Source: Actinomadura nitritigenes (lineage in GTDB: Bacteria; Actinomycetota; Actinomycetes; Streptosporangiales; Streptosporangiaceae). From it: DNA of 64,000 nt. Shown piece by piece: positions 56,588-64,000 of the stretch; position 1 is the stretch's first letter, and each line of letters starts with the position of its first letter. The notes beneath the pieces are model-generated. The model made no database searches. It was not told where the DNA came from and worked only from the letters and a program-made list of their open reading frames with translations. The DNA lies in the NCBI RefSeq assembly GCF_017573545.1, contig NZ_JAGEOK010000003.1, positions 62,001-126,000 on the forward strand, given 5' to 3'. A program made the translations under genes and the position numbers.

Positions 56588-56836
56588 GGGACCCTCCTCC
56601 TGTTGTGCCTTCCCGCTCGCCGGTGAGGGCGGCGGGACCTGTCGCTGAAGTCACCGCTTGTCCGCTGACTCCTCAAGACTATCGAGAGCCGGACACCTCA
56701 GCGGCCTTTCGAACAGCTCACCGGCGCGCCGGATATGGAATGCTTGAGCTGGCCCGATGGACGCGTCCGGCGACCGGGACGGAGCCGCGGCGCGGCGCGG
56801 GCCGCCACCACCACACCACCGGGTGAGGAGACTCCC

Positions 56837-57814
56837 TTGCCAGAGGCCGTGCCGCGCCTGCCGGGAACCGTGTCGCGCCGGGGGCTGCTGCTGGGCGGCG
56901 GCGCCGTGCTCGCGGCGCCCTGGCTGGCGGGCTGCGCGGCGGAGGCGGCCGGGCCCCGTCCGGACGTGTCGACGCTCGTCGGCGCGATCACCTCCGAGCA
57001 GGACCTCATCGCCACCTACGAGGCGGCGAAGGCCGCGGACTCGTCGCTGGCCCGCCGCCTCGATCCCGTCCTGGCGCACCACCGGCTGCATCTGACCGTG
57101 TTGAAGCGGCACTACGTGCCCGGCTCGGGGCGAAGGGCCCACGAGGGCGGCACGATCCCGCCGCCGCACGCGGCCGAACTGCCCCAGGGGCCCGCGGAGA
57201 TCCTCACGGCGCTGCGCCTCGCGGAGGACCGCGCCGCCGCCGCCCGCCGCGCCGACACCGCCAAGGCCCCGCCCGGCCTGGCGCAGCTTCTGGCGAGCAT
57301 CGGCGCGTGCGAGGCGGGGCACGCCGAGACGGTCCGCGCGCATCCGCCCGCCGACCCGGCCGAGTCGGCGACCCAGGCGATCCAGACGGCCCTCGCCGCC
57401 GAGCACGCCGCCGTGTACGGCTACGGCGTCCTGGGCGGCAGGCTGCGGGGCGCGCTCCAGCAGGCCGCGAAGACGTACTGGGACGCCCATCGCGCGCAGC
57501 GCGACAAGCTGGTGTCGATCCTGTCGGTGCGGCCGGTGGCCGCGGCGGCCGGATACCGGCTGCCGGTCAAGGTCACCAACGCGCGCAGCGCCGCCCGGCT
57601 CGCCGCCGCGCTGGAGGACGACCTCGTCCCCGCCTACGTGGGGCTCGCCGGCGCGCCGGCGGCCGACCTGCGCGTCTTCGCCGCCGACAGTGCCGAGCGG
57701 GCGATGGCGCGGTCGGCGAAATGGCGGGCGAGCGCGGGCGACGGAGCCCCCTCCGCGCCCTTCCCGGGCCTGCCGTCGACGGCCCTGTCACCCCGTCCCG
57801 AACCGGGTGAGTGA
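56837..57814 (+). CDS. Tat-type lipoprotein with ferritin-like (DUF4439) domain
   Basis: The 325-residue protein has a twin-arginine motif SRRGLLLGGG, a hydrophobic segment and a lipobox LAGC, so it should be exported folded and anchored outside. The mature part is helical, with two ferritin-like repeats (ITSEQDLIATYEAAKAADSS and later AIQTALAAEHAAVYGYG). The TTG at 56837 is chosen because GGTGAGGAG precedes it at good spacing; upstream ATG and downstream GTG lack this. Metal ligands are not clear, so iron storage is unproven. Confidence 0.8.
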   Translation: MPEAVPRLPGTVSRRGLLLGGGAVLAAPWLAGCAAEAAGPRPDVSTLVGAITSEQDLIATYEAAKAADSSLARRLDPVLAHHRLHLTVLKRHYVPGSGRRAHEGGTIPPPHAAELPQGPAEILTALRLAEDRAAAARRADTAKAPPGLAQLLASIGACEAGHAETVRAHPPADPAESATQAIQTALAAEHAAVYGYGVLGGRLRGALQQAAKTYWDAHRAQRDKLVSILSVRPVAAAAGYRLPVKVTNARSAARLAAALEDDLVPAYVGLAGAPAADLRVFAADSAERAMARSAKWRASAGDGAPSAPFPGLPSTALSPRPEPGE

Positions 57815-57900
57815 TCTTCAGCACGCCGGGAACGAATGCGCTCCATGTACTCGTTGTCGTTTCTGCACTGGCCTACTCGGGGGAGGAGCCCAGACCTGCC

Positions 57901-58551
57901 ATGACCAGCACCCCGCACCGGTACGAGACCGACGGGCCCGCCACCCGCGCGCCCAGTGCGCTGGACGAGCTGCGCGCCGCCTACCGGGAGCAGCTGAACC
58001 AGCTCGCGGCCGAGCGCGACGAGGCCCGCCGCCAGGCCCGCCGCGCGAAGGCGCAGGCCGCCGTCGCCCGCGCCGATCTGGCGAGCCTGCAGAGCCGCGT
58101 CCAGGAGCTGCTGGCCGCCGCCGCGCGGCACCTGCCGGACCTCCCGGCCGTGGCGCCGGCGGAGCGTCCGGCCGAGATCGAGGCCGCGTCCGCCGCGTCC
58201 CGCGCGCTCCCGGTCCCCGAGCCCGCCAGGGCCGAGGGCACCGGGAGCGAGCGCCCCGAGAACGGACCGGCGGCGATCGAGCCGGCCGCCGCGGAGTCCG
58301 CGGCCGCCGTCCGCCCCGGGGACGCGCGTCCCGTGCCCGTGGGAGCGGCCGCCGTGTCCGGCACGCGCCGCCCAGCGGGCGATCCGGACGATACGCACGA
58401 AACCCGACACGCGGCCCCGGCGCGGGCGGTCGCCGCGGCGGAGACGGCGGGAGCCGAACACCCGGCCGAGCGGGCCGGCGGCGAGCCGGCCCGGCACCAG
58501 AACAGGCGCAAGTCACGCAAGGCCGGACGCAGGAGCGTCCGGACGGGTTGA
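57901..58551 (+). CDS. Hypothetical coiled-coil protein
   Basis: I recognise no family. The 216-residue product has a probable coiled coil at residues 18-75 (LRAAYREQLNQLAAERDEAR and onward), followed by a long Ala/Pro/Glu-rich disordered region and a basic C-terminus (NRRKSRKAGRRS). No membrane segment. GGGGAGGAG lies about 12 bases before the ATG. It is followed by the TRM11-like gene. Confidence 0.6.
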   Translation: MTSTPHRYETDGPATRAPSALDELRAAYREQLNQLAAERDEARRQARRAKAQAAVARADLASLQSRVQELLAAAARHLPDLPAVAPAERPAEIEAASAASRALPVPEPARAEGTGSERPENGPAAIEPAAAESAAAVRPGDARPVPVGAAAVSGTRRPAGDPDDTHETRHAAPARAVAAAETAGAEHPAERAGGEPARHQNRRKSRKAGRRSVRTG

Positions 58552-58646
58552 CCGGGGAGGAGCGGCCCGCACACGGGCCGCGCGGAGGCCGCCGGGCGGG
58601 ATCTCCCGGCGGCCTCTCCACGTCCCCGGACTGCTAATGTCCTGCG

Positions 58647-59717
58647 GTGACCTCGTACGGCCTCCTCGTCTCCCCCTCGCACAACCGGGTCTACGCGCAG
58701 GCCGCCTCCGGCCTGGTGAAGGCCGAGCTGGCGGTGTTCGGCGAGCGGGCCCTCGGCGGACGCGTCCGCGACATCGAGGAGACGTCCATCGGCGGCGTCC
58801 CCTACGTGACGTTCTCGGCGGACGGCCTGACGGACACCGACGTCCGGCTCCTGTCGAACCTGTCGTCGCTGTACGCGCTGTTCGAGATCGAGGGCGAGCT
58901 GCTCAGGCCGGTCGCGCTGAAGCCCCTGGACCTGTTCCCCAGCGACCTGCTGACCATCCAGAAGTACTCGGGGAAGACCAATGAGTACTTCACGAAGCTG
59001 CTGCTGAACGTCACCGCGATGGCGACCGACTCCCCCATGGACCTGGTGACCGGCAGGCCACGGCTGCTCGACCCGATGTGCGGGCGGGGCACCACGCTGA
59101 ACCAGGCGATGATGTACGGGCTGGACGCGGCCGGCATGGACGTCGACGGCAAGGACTTCGACGCCTACGCGGCGTTCCTCAAGACGTGGCTGAAGAACAA
59201 CCGCGTGAAGCACCAGGCGGAGATCGCGCCCGTCCGGCGGGAGAAGGCGGTGCTGGGACGGCGGCTGCACGTCACCCTCGGCGCGTCCAAGGAGCTGTAC
59301 AAGAGCGGCGAGACGATGGAGATCACCGTCGTGAACGCCGACGCGGCCGGGGCCGGGAGGTTCTTCCGGCCCGGGTCGTTCGACCTGATCGTGACGGACG
59401 CGCCGTACGGGGTGCAGCACGGCAGCCGGTCGGGCGGCCGGTCGAAGGGCGCGCGGCCGGGCCAGAAGGACGGGCCGCGGCTGTCGCGCAGCCCGGTGGA
59501 GCTGCTGGAGGCGGCGGTGCCGGAGTGGACGCCGCTGCTGCGGCGCGGCGGCGCGATCGGGATCTCCTGGAACACGTTCGTGGGGCGCCGCGAGGAGCTG
59601 GCGGAGATCCTGACCTCCAGCGGGCTGGAGGTGCAGGACTCCGAGCCCTACCTGGGCTTCCGGCACCGCGTCGACCAGGCGATCTCCCGCGACCTGATCG
59701 TCGCCCGCCGATCCTGA
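58647..59717 (+). CDS. TRM11-like SAM-dependent RNA/DNA methyltransferase
   Basis: The 356-residue protein has the AdoMet motif LLDPMCGRGTTLNQAM (near residue 143) and a catalytic motif VTDAPYG in the place of (D/N)PPY, as in TRM11 tRNA guanosine methyltransferases. The N-terminal 110 residues are not a clear THUMP domain. The GTG at 58647 follows TAATGT (58635-58640) by six bases, so it is probably leaderless. Substrate unknown. Confidence 0.82.
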   Translation: MTSYGLLVSPSHNRVYAQAASGLVKAELAVFGERALGGRVRDIEETSIGGVPYVTFSADGLTDTDVRLLSNLSSLYALFEIEGELLRPVALKPLDLFPSDLLTIQKYSGKTNEYFTKLLLNVTAMATDSPMDLVTGRPRLLDPMCGRGTTLNQAMMYGLDAAGMDVDGKDFDAYAAFLKTWLKNNRVKHQAEIAPVRREKAVLGRRLHVTLGASKELYKSGETMEITVVNADAAGAGRFFRPGSFDLIVTDAPYGVQHGSRSGGRSKGARPGQKDGPRLSRSPVELLEAAVPEWTPLLRRGGAIGISWNTFVGRREELAEILTSSGLEVQDSEPYLGFRHRVDQAISRDLIVARRS

Positions 59718-59724
59718 CCCTCTT

Positions 59725-60426
59725 CTAGGGGGCGTGCCAGGTCTCCACGTGCGGGAGCAGCTCGTCGATGGCGTGGATCAGCGCGTCCGGGGGCGCGAGG
59801 CCGGGACGGGTGAAGGCGTGCGTCGTCTGGTGCCAGATCTGGACGGCCCGCAGCCCGGCGGACTTCGCGCCGTGGATGTCGTCGTAGGGGCGGTCGCCGA
59901 CGAAGACGCAGGCGGCCGGGTCGGTGGCGCCGACCGCGTCCATGGCGGCCTGGAACGCCTCGGCGTGCGGCTTGGTCCACGGGATCTCGCTGGAGTAGAC
60001 GGCGCCGTCGAGCAGGCCGAGGACCTCGTCGCGGGCGAAGATCCGCTCGTGCAGCTCGCGGCTCCACATGGTGTTGGACAGGACGCCGACCTTGATGCCG
60101 CGCTCGCGCAGCTCGCGGAGCAGGCCGGGGACGGACGGGTCGGTCCAGGTGTGCGGGGTCCACGTCTCGTAGTGGGTGTCGAGCAGGGCCTCGGTCGGTT
60201 CGACGCCGGCGAGCGCGAACAGCTCCGCGAGGGTGGCGCTGCGGTGCTCCTCGGCGCCGCGCCGCCACAGCTCGAGCTCCGCCTCGGCGAGGGCGGCGGC
60301 GACGGTCTCGACGCTGTCGGCGGGCAGGTGCGGGGAGCAGATCGTCCGCCACATCTCGGGCAGCTCGACGTCGTGCCAGGGGGTCAGCGTGCCGCCCCAG
60401 TCGAAGATCACTGCTTGTAGGGCCAT
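59725..60426 (-). CDS. HAD family phosphatase
   Basis: The 233-residue hydrolase has HAD motif I FDWGGTLTP, where the second Asp is Gly-Thr as in some subfamilies, motif II VLSNTMW, motif III Lys in WTKPHAEAF and motif IV FVGDRPYDDI. Substrate unknown. The ATG at 60426 follows TACGAT by six bases, which suggests leaderless translation. It converges on the methyltransferase gene with only seven bases between. Confidence 0.87.
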   Translation of the reverse strand: MALQAVIFDWGGTLTPWHDVELPEMWRTICSPHLPADSVETVAAALAEAELELWRRGAEEHRSATLAELFALAGVEPTEALLDTHYETWTPHTWTDPSVPGLLRELRERGIKVGVLSNTMWSRELHERIFARDEVLGLLDGAVYSSEIPWTKPHAEAFQAAMDAVGATDPAACVFVGDRPYDDIHGAKSAGLRAVQIWHQTTHAFTRPGLAPPDALIHAIDELLPHVETWHAP

Positions 60427-60535
60427 GCCGGAATCGTAACCATTCAGGCACTCCGCACGATGATCCGTTGACGCGGTGGACCAGTCCCGGAGGGCGCGGC
60501 CGGGGCGGTCCTTGTCCCGGCTTAGGAGCCCCTCC

Positions 60536-62083
60536 ATGCGCAGACCGCTCGTCGCCTCCGCCCTGTCGGCCGTCCTGCTCGGCGCCGCCGCCGTGCCCGC
60601 GGCCGCCGGCGCCATCCCCGACGGTCCGGGGAAGGGCCTGGTCCCGCGGTACATCGGCGGTCCGGCGACGCCGAAGGCGCTGGCCGGGAAGCCCGTGCCC
60701 GCCAACCCGTACCAGGGTCCGGTCGGCACGTCGTCGATGCACGCGGACGCCTACGCCTCCGACACCTACCCGTTCATGGGGCCGCTCGGCCGGAACCCGG
60801 AGGTGCTCGACGATGCCAAGGGCGGCGGGCTTCCGGGCCTGTGCTCGACGGTCACCTTCGCGAAGCGGACGGGCCTGATCGTCGCGCAGTGCACGCAGGG
60901 GCAGAACTTCATGCTGCGGCTGATCGACCCGGCGACGCTGAAGGACCTCGCCACCTACCAGCTCCCGCCCAGGTCGTCGACGGTGCAGGCGGTGTTCTCC
61001 GGCAGCCTCGACAAGATCTTCACCGACACGTCCGGCGGCGCCTACTACTACCTGGACCCGCAGGACCGGGCGGTGCTCGCCGACTCGCGGTTCCATCTGC
61101 GCCGCTTCGCCCATGCCAAGGGCCCGGACGGCGAGTGGCGGTTCACGGTCACCGACGACTGGGACCTGTCCCGCTACCTCCCGCACGACTGCGCCACCTG
61201 GACGAACCCGTGGCCGAAGGGCGAGTGCGACCCGATCACCGCGGTCGGCCCGGACTGGACGGGCCTGATCTGGTGGATCACGCGGGCCGGCCGCATCGGC
61301 ACCGTGAACCCGGAGTCGGGCGCGGTGAAGACGACGCGGCTGCCGGGCGAGCAGATCCAGAACTCGTTCGCTGCCGCGGCGGACGGCGTCTCGATCGTGT
61401 CGGACCACGCGCTCTACCAGATGAAGGCGGGCCCGGACGGGACGCCGAAGGTGCTGTGGCGCGAGACCTACGACCGCGGCACCGGCCGCAAGCCGGGGCA
61501 GATCGACCAGGGTTCGGGGACGACCCCGACGTTCCTCGGCGACCGGTACGTGGCGATCACCGACAACGCCGACGACCGGATGCACGTGATCGTGCGGCGC
61601 CGCGACGACGGCGGGCTGGTCTGCCGGGTCCCCGTCTTCGGCAGCGGGGCGAGCGCGACGGACAACTCCCTCATCGGCTACGGGAGCAGCCTGTTCGTCG
61701 AGAACAACTACGGGTACAGGAACTTCTTCGAGCTGCCGCCCGGCGGGTCGTCCACGGGCGGGGTGAGCCGGGTGGACGTGAACGCCGGCGGGAAGGGCTG
61801 CCGCACGGTCTGGACGAGCCCGGAGCGGTCGCCGTCCACGGTGGCGAAGATCTCCGTCCCGGCGGGGCTGCTGTACCTGTACACCAAGGACCCGCGCAAG
61901 GACCTGATCGACGCCTGGTACCTCACGGCGGTGGACGCCCGCACGGGCAGGACCGTCTACAAGGTGCTGACCGGCACGGGCAAGTGGTTCGACAACAACT
62001 GGGCGCCCGTCACCATCGGCCCGAACGGGACCGCGTACGTCGGCGTGATCGGCGGGCTCGTCGCCGTCCGTGACCGCGGCTAG
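60536..62083 (+). CDS. Secreted protein of unknown function, possible beta propeller
   Basis: The 515-residue protein has a Sec signal peptide (ASALSAVLLGAAAVPAAAGA). The mature part has repeated beta-rich units with Asp/Gly turns such as LIWWITRAGRIGTVNPESG and YVGVIGGLVAV, which may form a propeller. No catalytic motif is evident. AGGAG precedes the ATG at 8 bases. Confidence 0.7.
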   Translation: MRRPLVASALSAVLLGAAAVPAAAGAIPDGPGKGLVPRYIGGPATPKALAGKPVPANPYQGPVGTSSMHADAYASDTYPFMGPLGRNPEVLDDAKGGGLPGLCSTVTFAKRTGLIVAQCTQGQNFMLRLIDPATLKDLATYQLPPRSSTVQAVFSGSLDKIFTDTSGGAYYYLDPQDRAVLADSRFHLRRFAHAKGPDGEWRFTVTDDWDLSRYLPHDCATWTNPWPKGECDPITAVGPDWTGLIWWITRAGRIGTVNPESGAVKTTRLPGEQIQNSFAAAADGVSIVSDHALYQMKAGPDGTPKVLWRETYDRGTGRKPGQIDQGSGTTPTFLGDRYVAITDNADDRMHVIVRRRDDGGLVCRVPVFGSGASATDNSLIGYGSSLFVENNYGYRNFFELPPGGSSTGGVSRVDVNAGGKGCRTVWTSPERSPSTVAKISVPAGLLYLYTKDPRKDLIDAWYLTAVDARTGRTVYKVLTGTGKWFDNNWAPVTIGPNGTAYVGVIGGLVAVRDRG

Positions 62084-62165
62084 GCCCGCCGCGACCGTGA
62101 GTAGGCGCGGCGGGAGCGGGGATACAGGACTGATCGGACGAACCCGACCGGACCGTGGAGGAGCC

Positions 62166-62432
62166 ATGAGGGCGCGCAAGCCCGGGGAGAGCCGCGACTT
62201 CCGCGAGGACGTCGACGACATGGGCGACAACGATCAGGACATCGAGATCGGCCTGACCGAGGAGTACGTGAACGACCCGCCCGACGACCTGAGGATCGAG
62301 GACCCCCAGCCGGACCCGGACGGGCTGAGCATCGACGAGTACGAGCGGGAGGCGGAGCGGGACGGCGAAGAGCGGCCGGAGCCCGACACGGCCGCCGAGT
62401 CCGACGCCGTCAACCCCACCCGCCGCCCGTAG
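62166..62432 (+). CDS. Small acidic protein (88 aa)
   Basis: I recognise no family with confidence. The product is very rich in Asp, Glu and Pro with an isoelectric point near 4 and probably disordered. GGAGGAG precedes the ATG at 4 bases, a strong site. It lies 82 bp after the secreted-protein gene and may be in its operon. Confidence 0.65.
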   Translation: MRARKPGESRDFREDVDDMGDNDQDIEIGLTEEYVNDPPDDLRIEDPQPDPDGLSIDEYEREAERDGEERPEPDTAAESDAVNPTRRP

Positions 62433-62494
62433 CCCGCCGCTCGCGGCAGGCTCGGCGCGGCGCTCCGGCTCGGCACAGCTGGGGCCCCGAGACG

Positions 62495-62535
62495 CCGCGG
62501 CGCCCGTACGGACAAGTGCCGTACGGGCGCCGCGG
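62495..62535. terminator. Bidirectional terminator, perfect 17-bp stem
   Basis: CCGCGGCGCCCGTACGG pairs exactly with CCGTACGGGCGCCGCGG around a 7-nt loop, between the small acidic gene and the convergent secreted-protein gene. Confidence 0.8.
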
Positions 62536-62554
62536 GGCGTTCTCCGGCTGGACG

Positions 62555-63952
62555 CTAGGGCATGCCCGGCCGCTGCAACTGCTTGCGGTAGGTCCAGAAG
62601 AACATCCGCTGGTTGGGACGTTCCGTGACACCGTAGATCCGGTCGCCGCCGGAGTACGGGTCGAAGGCGAGGGACTCCCCGCCGATCGGCCCGACGATCT
62701 TGAACGGCGCCTTGCCGTCCCCGTTCCGATCGCTGTAGAACGCGCCGGGGGCGGTGAGGGTCGTGCTGTAGTAGATTGTGTCGCCGCCACCGCCGTGGTA
62801 GCCGGCGACGCCCTGGACGTTCGTGAGGTTGGTCCCGTACACGACCGTGGACTGGACCTGGCCTGACGAGTCCGCCTTCAGCGAGCCGTCGCCGTTGAGG
62901 GGCCACCGGACGACGCGCATCGGCCTGGCCGACGTCACGCCGCCCTTGGTCTTGTACTCGGCCGTCAGCAGGCTCTTGGGCGAGGTGGTCGGGTCGTAGG
63001 TGACCGTGCTGAAGCACAGGTCCTTGTTCTTGGCGGACGGCGCCTTGTCCCAGGCGGGGCAGGCCCCGGCGTTGGACGGCCGGTACATGCCGGTCTGGAA
63101 CAGCACGTACTTCTCGCCGTGCGCGTAGAACTTGCCGTCCGTGGAGTCGACGCCCAGCCCGGTCTTGCCGGTGGCCACCTGGTAGGTGCGGCGGATGTCG
63201 TAGACCCGCAGGCCCGAGGTGTCGGCGGTGTAGACGTAGTCGCCGGCGAGGGCGACGCCGCCCTGGTGCTGGGGCGCGTCGGCGACGCCCTGGGCCGACG
63301 CGGCGCCGGGCGCGGGGGCGGCGGGACGGACGTCCTTGACGGCGAGCTTGCCGGCGGCGGTCGCGGTCGGGATGGCGAGCGTGACGGGCTGGTAGGCGCC
63401 CGCCTTCCCGACCAGCGGACGCTTGCCGACGGTGAGGCGCGAGCCGTCGGTCACCCAGTCGGAGCCGGACAGGTGCCGGTGGTACCAGCTGAGCACGAAC
63501 CCGTCGAGCTGGGCGGTGCGGCTGGTCGCCACGCCCTGCGGGATCCAGTACTTGCTGCTCTTGTCGCCGTTGGCGAAGCACCAGGCGCCGACCGTCAGCT
63601 TGGCGTTCATCGCCTTGACCGCGTCGTTGGCTCCGCAGCCGCTCTTCCAGATCAGGCCGTTCCTGGCGCCGCTCGCCGCGGCGACGAGGTTCGCCTGCCG
63701 CTTCATGCCGCGGGCCGGGATCGCCGCCATGTCGTCGAGCTGCTTGAGCGCGGCGGCGGAGACGGGCGTGGACTTCAGCGTGAACGCGACGCCGGGGAGC
63801 GGGGCGGTGTCGCCGACGCCGGTGGACGCGGCGGCCGGGGAGGCGGTGACGTGCTCGGCGGAGCCGGACGGCAGGGCGACGGCGCCGGCCACGGCGAGGG
63901 CGGCCGCGCCGGCGGCGGCTGCGAGGGCGGCCGTCCTTCGGGAGGCGGGCAT
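62555..63952 (-). CDS. Secreted protein of unknown function
   Basis: The 465-residue protein has a Sec signal peptide (LAAAAGAAALAVAGAVALPS). The mature part has an N-terminal globular region with cysteines (KSGCGANDAVKAMNAKLTVG) and a C-terminal half with beta-rich units (YVYTADTSGLRVYDIRRTY, DRIYGVTERPNQRMFFWTY) that may form a propeller. No active site is visible. It is the last complete gene; the 48 bp left to the window end hold only upstream sequence. Confidence 0.7.
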   Translation of the reverse strand: MPASRRTAALAAAAGAAALAVAGAVALPSGSAEHVTASPAAASTGVGDTAPLPGVAFTLKSTPVSAAALKQLDDMAAIPARGMKRQANLVAAASGARNGLIWKSGCGANDAVKAMNAKLTVGAWCFANGDKSSKYWIPQGVATSRTAQLDGFVLSWYHRHLSGSDWVTDGSRLTVGKRPLVGKAGAYQPVTLAIPTATAAGKLAVKDVRPAAPAPGAASAQGVADAPQHQGGVALAGDYVYTADTSGLRVYDIRRTYQVATGKTGLGVDSTDGKFYAHGEKYVLFQTGMYRPSNAGACPAWDKAPSAKNKDLCFSTVTYDPTTSPKSLLTAEYKTKGGVTSARPMRVVRWPLNGDGSLKADSSGQVQSTVVYGTNLTNVQGVAGYHGGGGDTIYYSTTLTAPGAFYSDRNGDGKAPFKIVGPIGGESLAFDPYSGGDRIYGVTERPNQRMFFWTYRKQLQRPGMP

Positions 63953-64000
63953 GGAGTCCTTTCCGTCGGGGCGGGAACAACCAGGACAGAGGGGAGATCC

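Overview
The window is about 73% G+C chromosomal DNA of an actinomycete. Streptomyces-type gene order, leaderless promoters and family composition suggest a relative of the Thermomonosporaceae or Streptosporangiales (for example Actinomadura), but the genus is an inference. I see no rRNA, tRNA, CRISPR array, insertion sequence or prophage. Coding density is high and almost every long opposite-strand frame is a GC-driven shadow.

Left end (1-9.7 kb): a ROK regulator faces a sugar ABC importer operon (lipoprotein, two permeases, cytoplasmic NagZ-like GH3 enzyme) that lacks its own ATPase. An Rrf2 regulator with a Nei-type DNA glycosylase, a LysR regulator and a Dps protein follow.

Two blocks on the minus strand are the halves of the conserved actinobacterial run from rimP to clgR. 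The right block, read from 56.6 down to 39.5 kb, is rimP, nusA, ylxR, infB, a DUF503 gene, rbfA, a DHH phosphoesterase, truB, a hemolysin III-type membrane gene, ribF, rpsO, pnp, an M16 peptidase, a holin-like gene, dapB and a transglutaminase-like gene. The left block, from 22.1 down to 9.9 kb, is dapA, rnj, ftsK, a RodZ-like gene, rimO, pgsA, cinA and clgR, with a MOSC gene and a DUF1990 gene placed between pgsA and cinA. Together they cover ribosome assembly, translation initiation, RNA processing, lysine and diaminopimelate synthesis, DNA translocation and Clp protease control.

Between the halves (22.1-39.5 kb) sits an accessory stretch: a GH18-like membrane protein, a MocR regulator divergent from an EamA transporter plus di-iron protein operon, a CGNR regulator with a shared operator, an MFS exporter, menA, ung, a lone ModA lipoprotein, an atypical FtsH, and an ECF41 sigma factor with a deazaflavin-dependent reductase. 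thyX, which I recall lying near dapA in Streptomyces, was not recognised.

Right end (56.8-64 kb): a Tat-type ferritin-like lipoprotein, a coiled-coil protein, a TRM11-like methyltransferase, a HAD phosphatase, two secreted proteins of unknown function and a small acidic protein.

The most interesting regulatory structure is at 26.3 kb. The MocR and EamA genes start on the two strands of one CATG, at the centre of a 31-bp dyad that also carries both -10 elements. The EamA gene overlaps the di-iron protein gene, so one site may control a three-gene module. About a dozen genes have a TANNNT box ending 5-8 nt before the start codon, as expected of leaderless transcripts.
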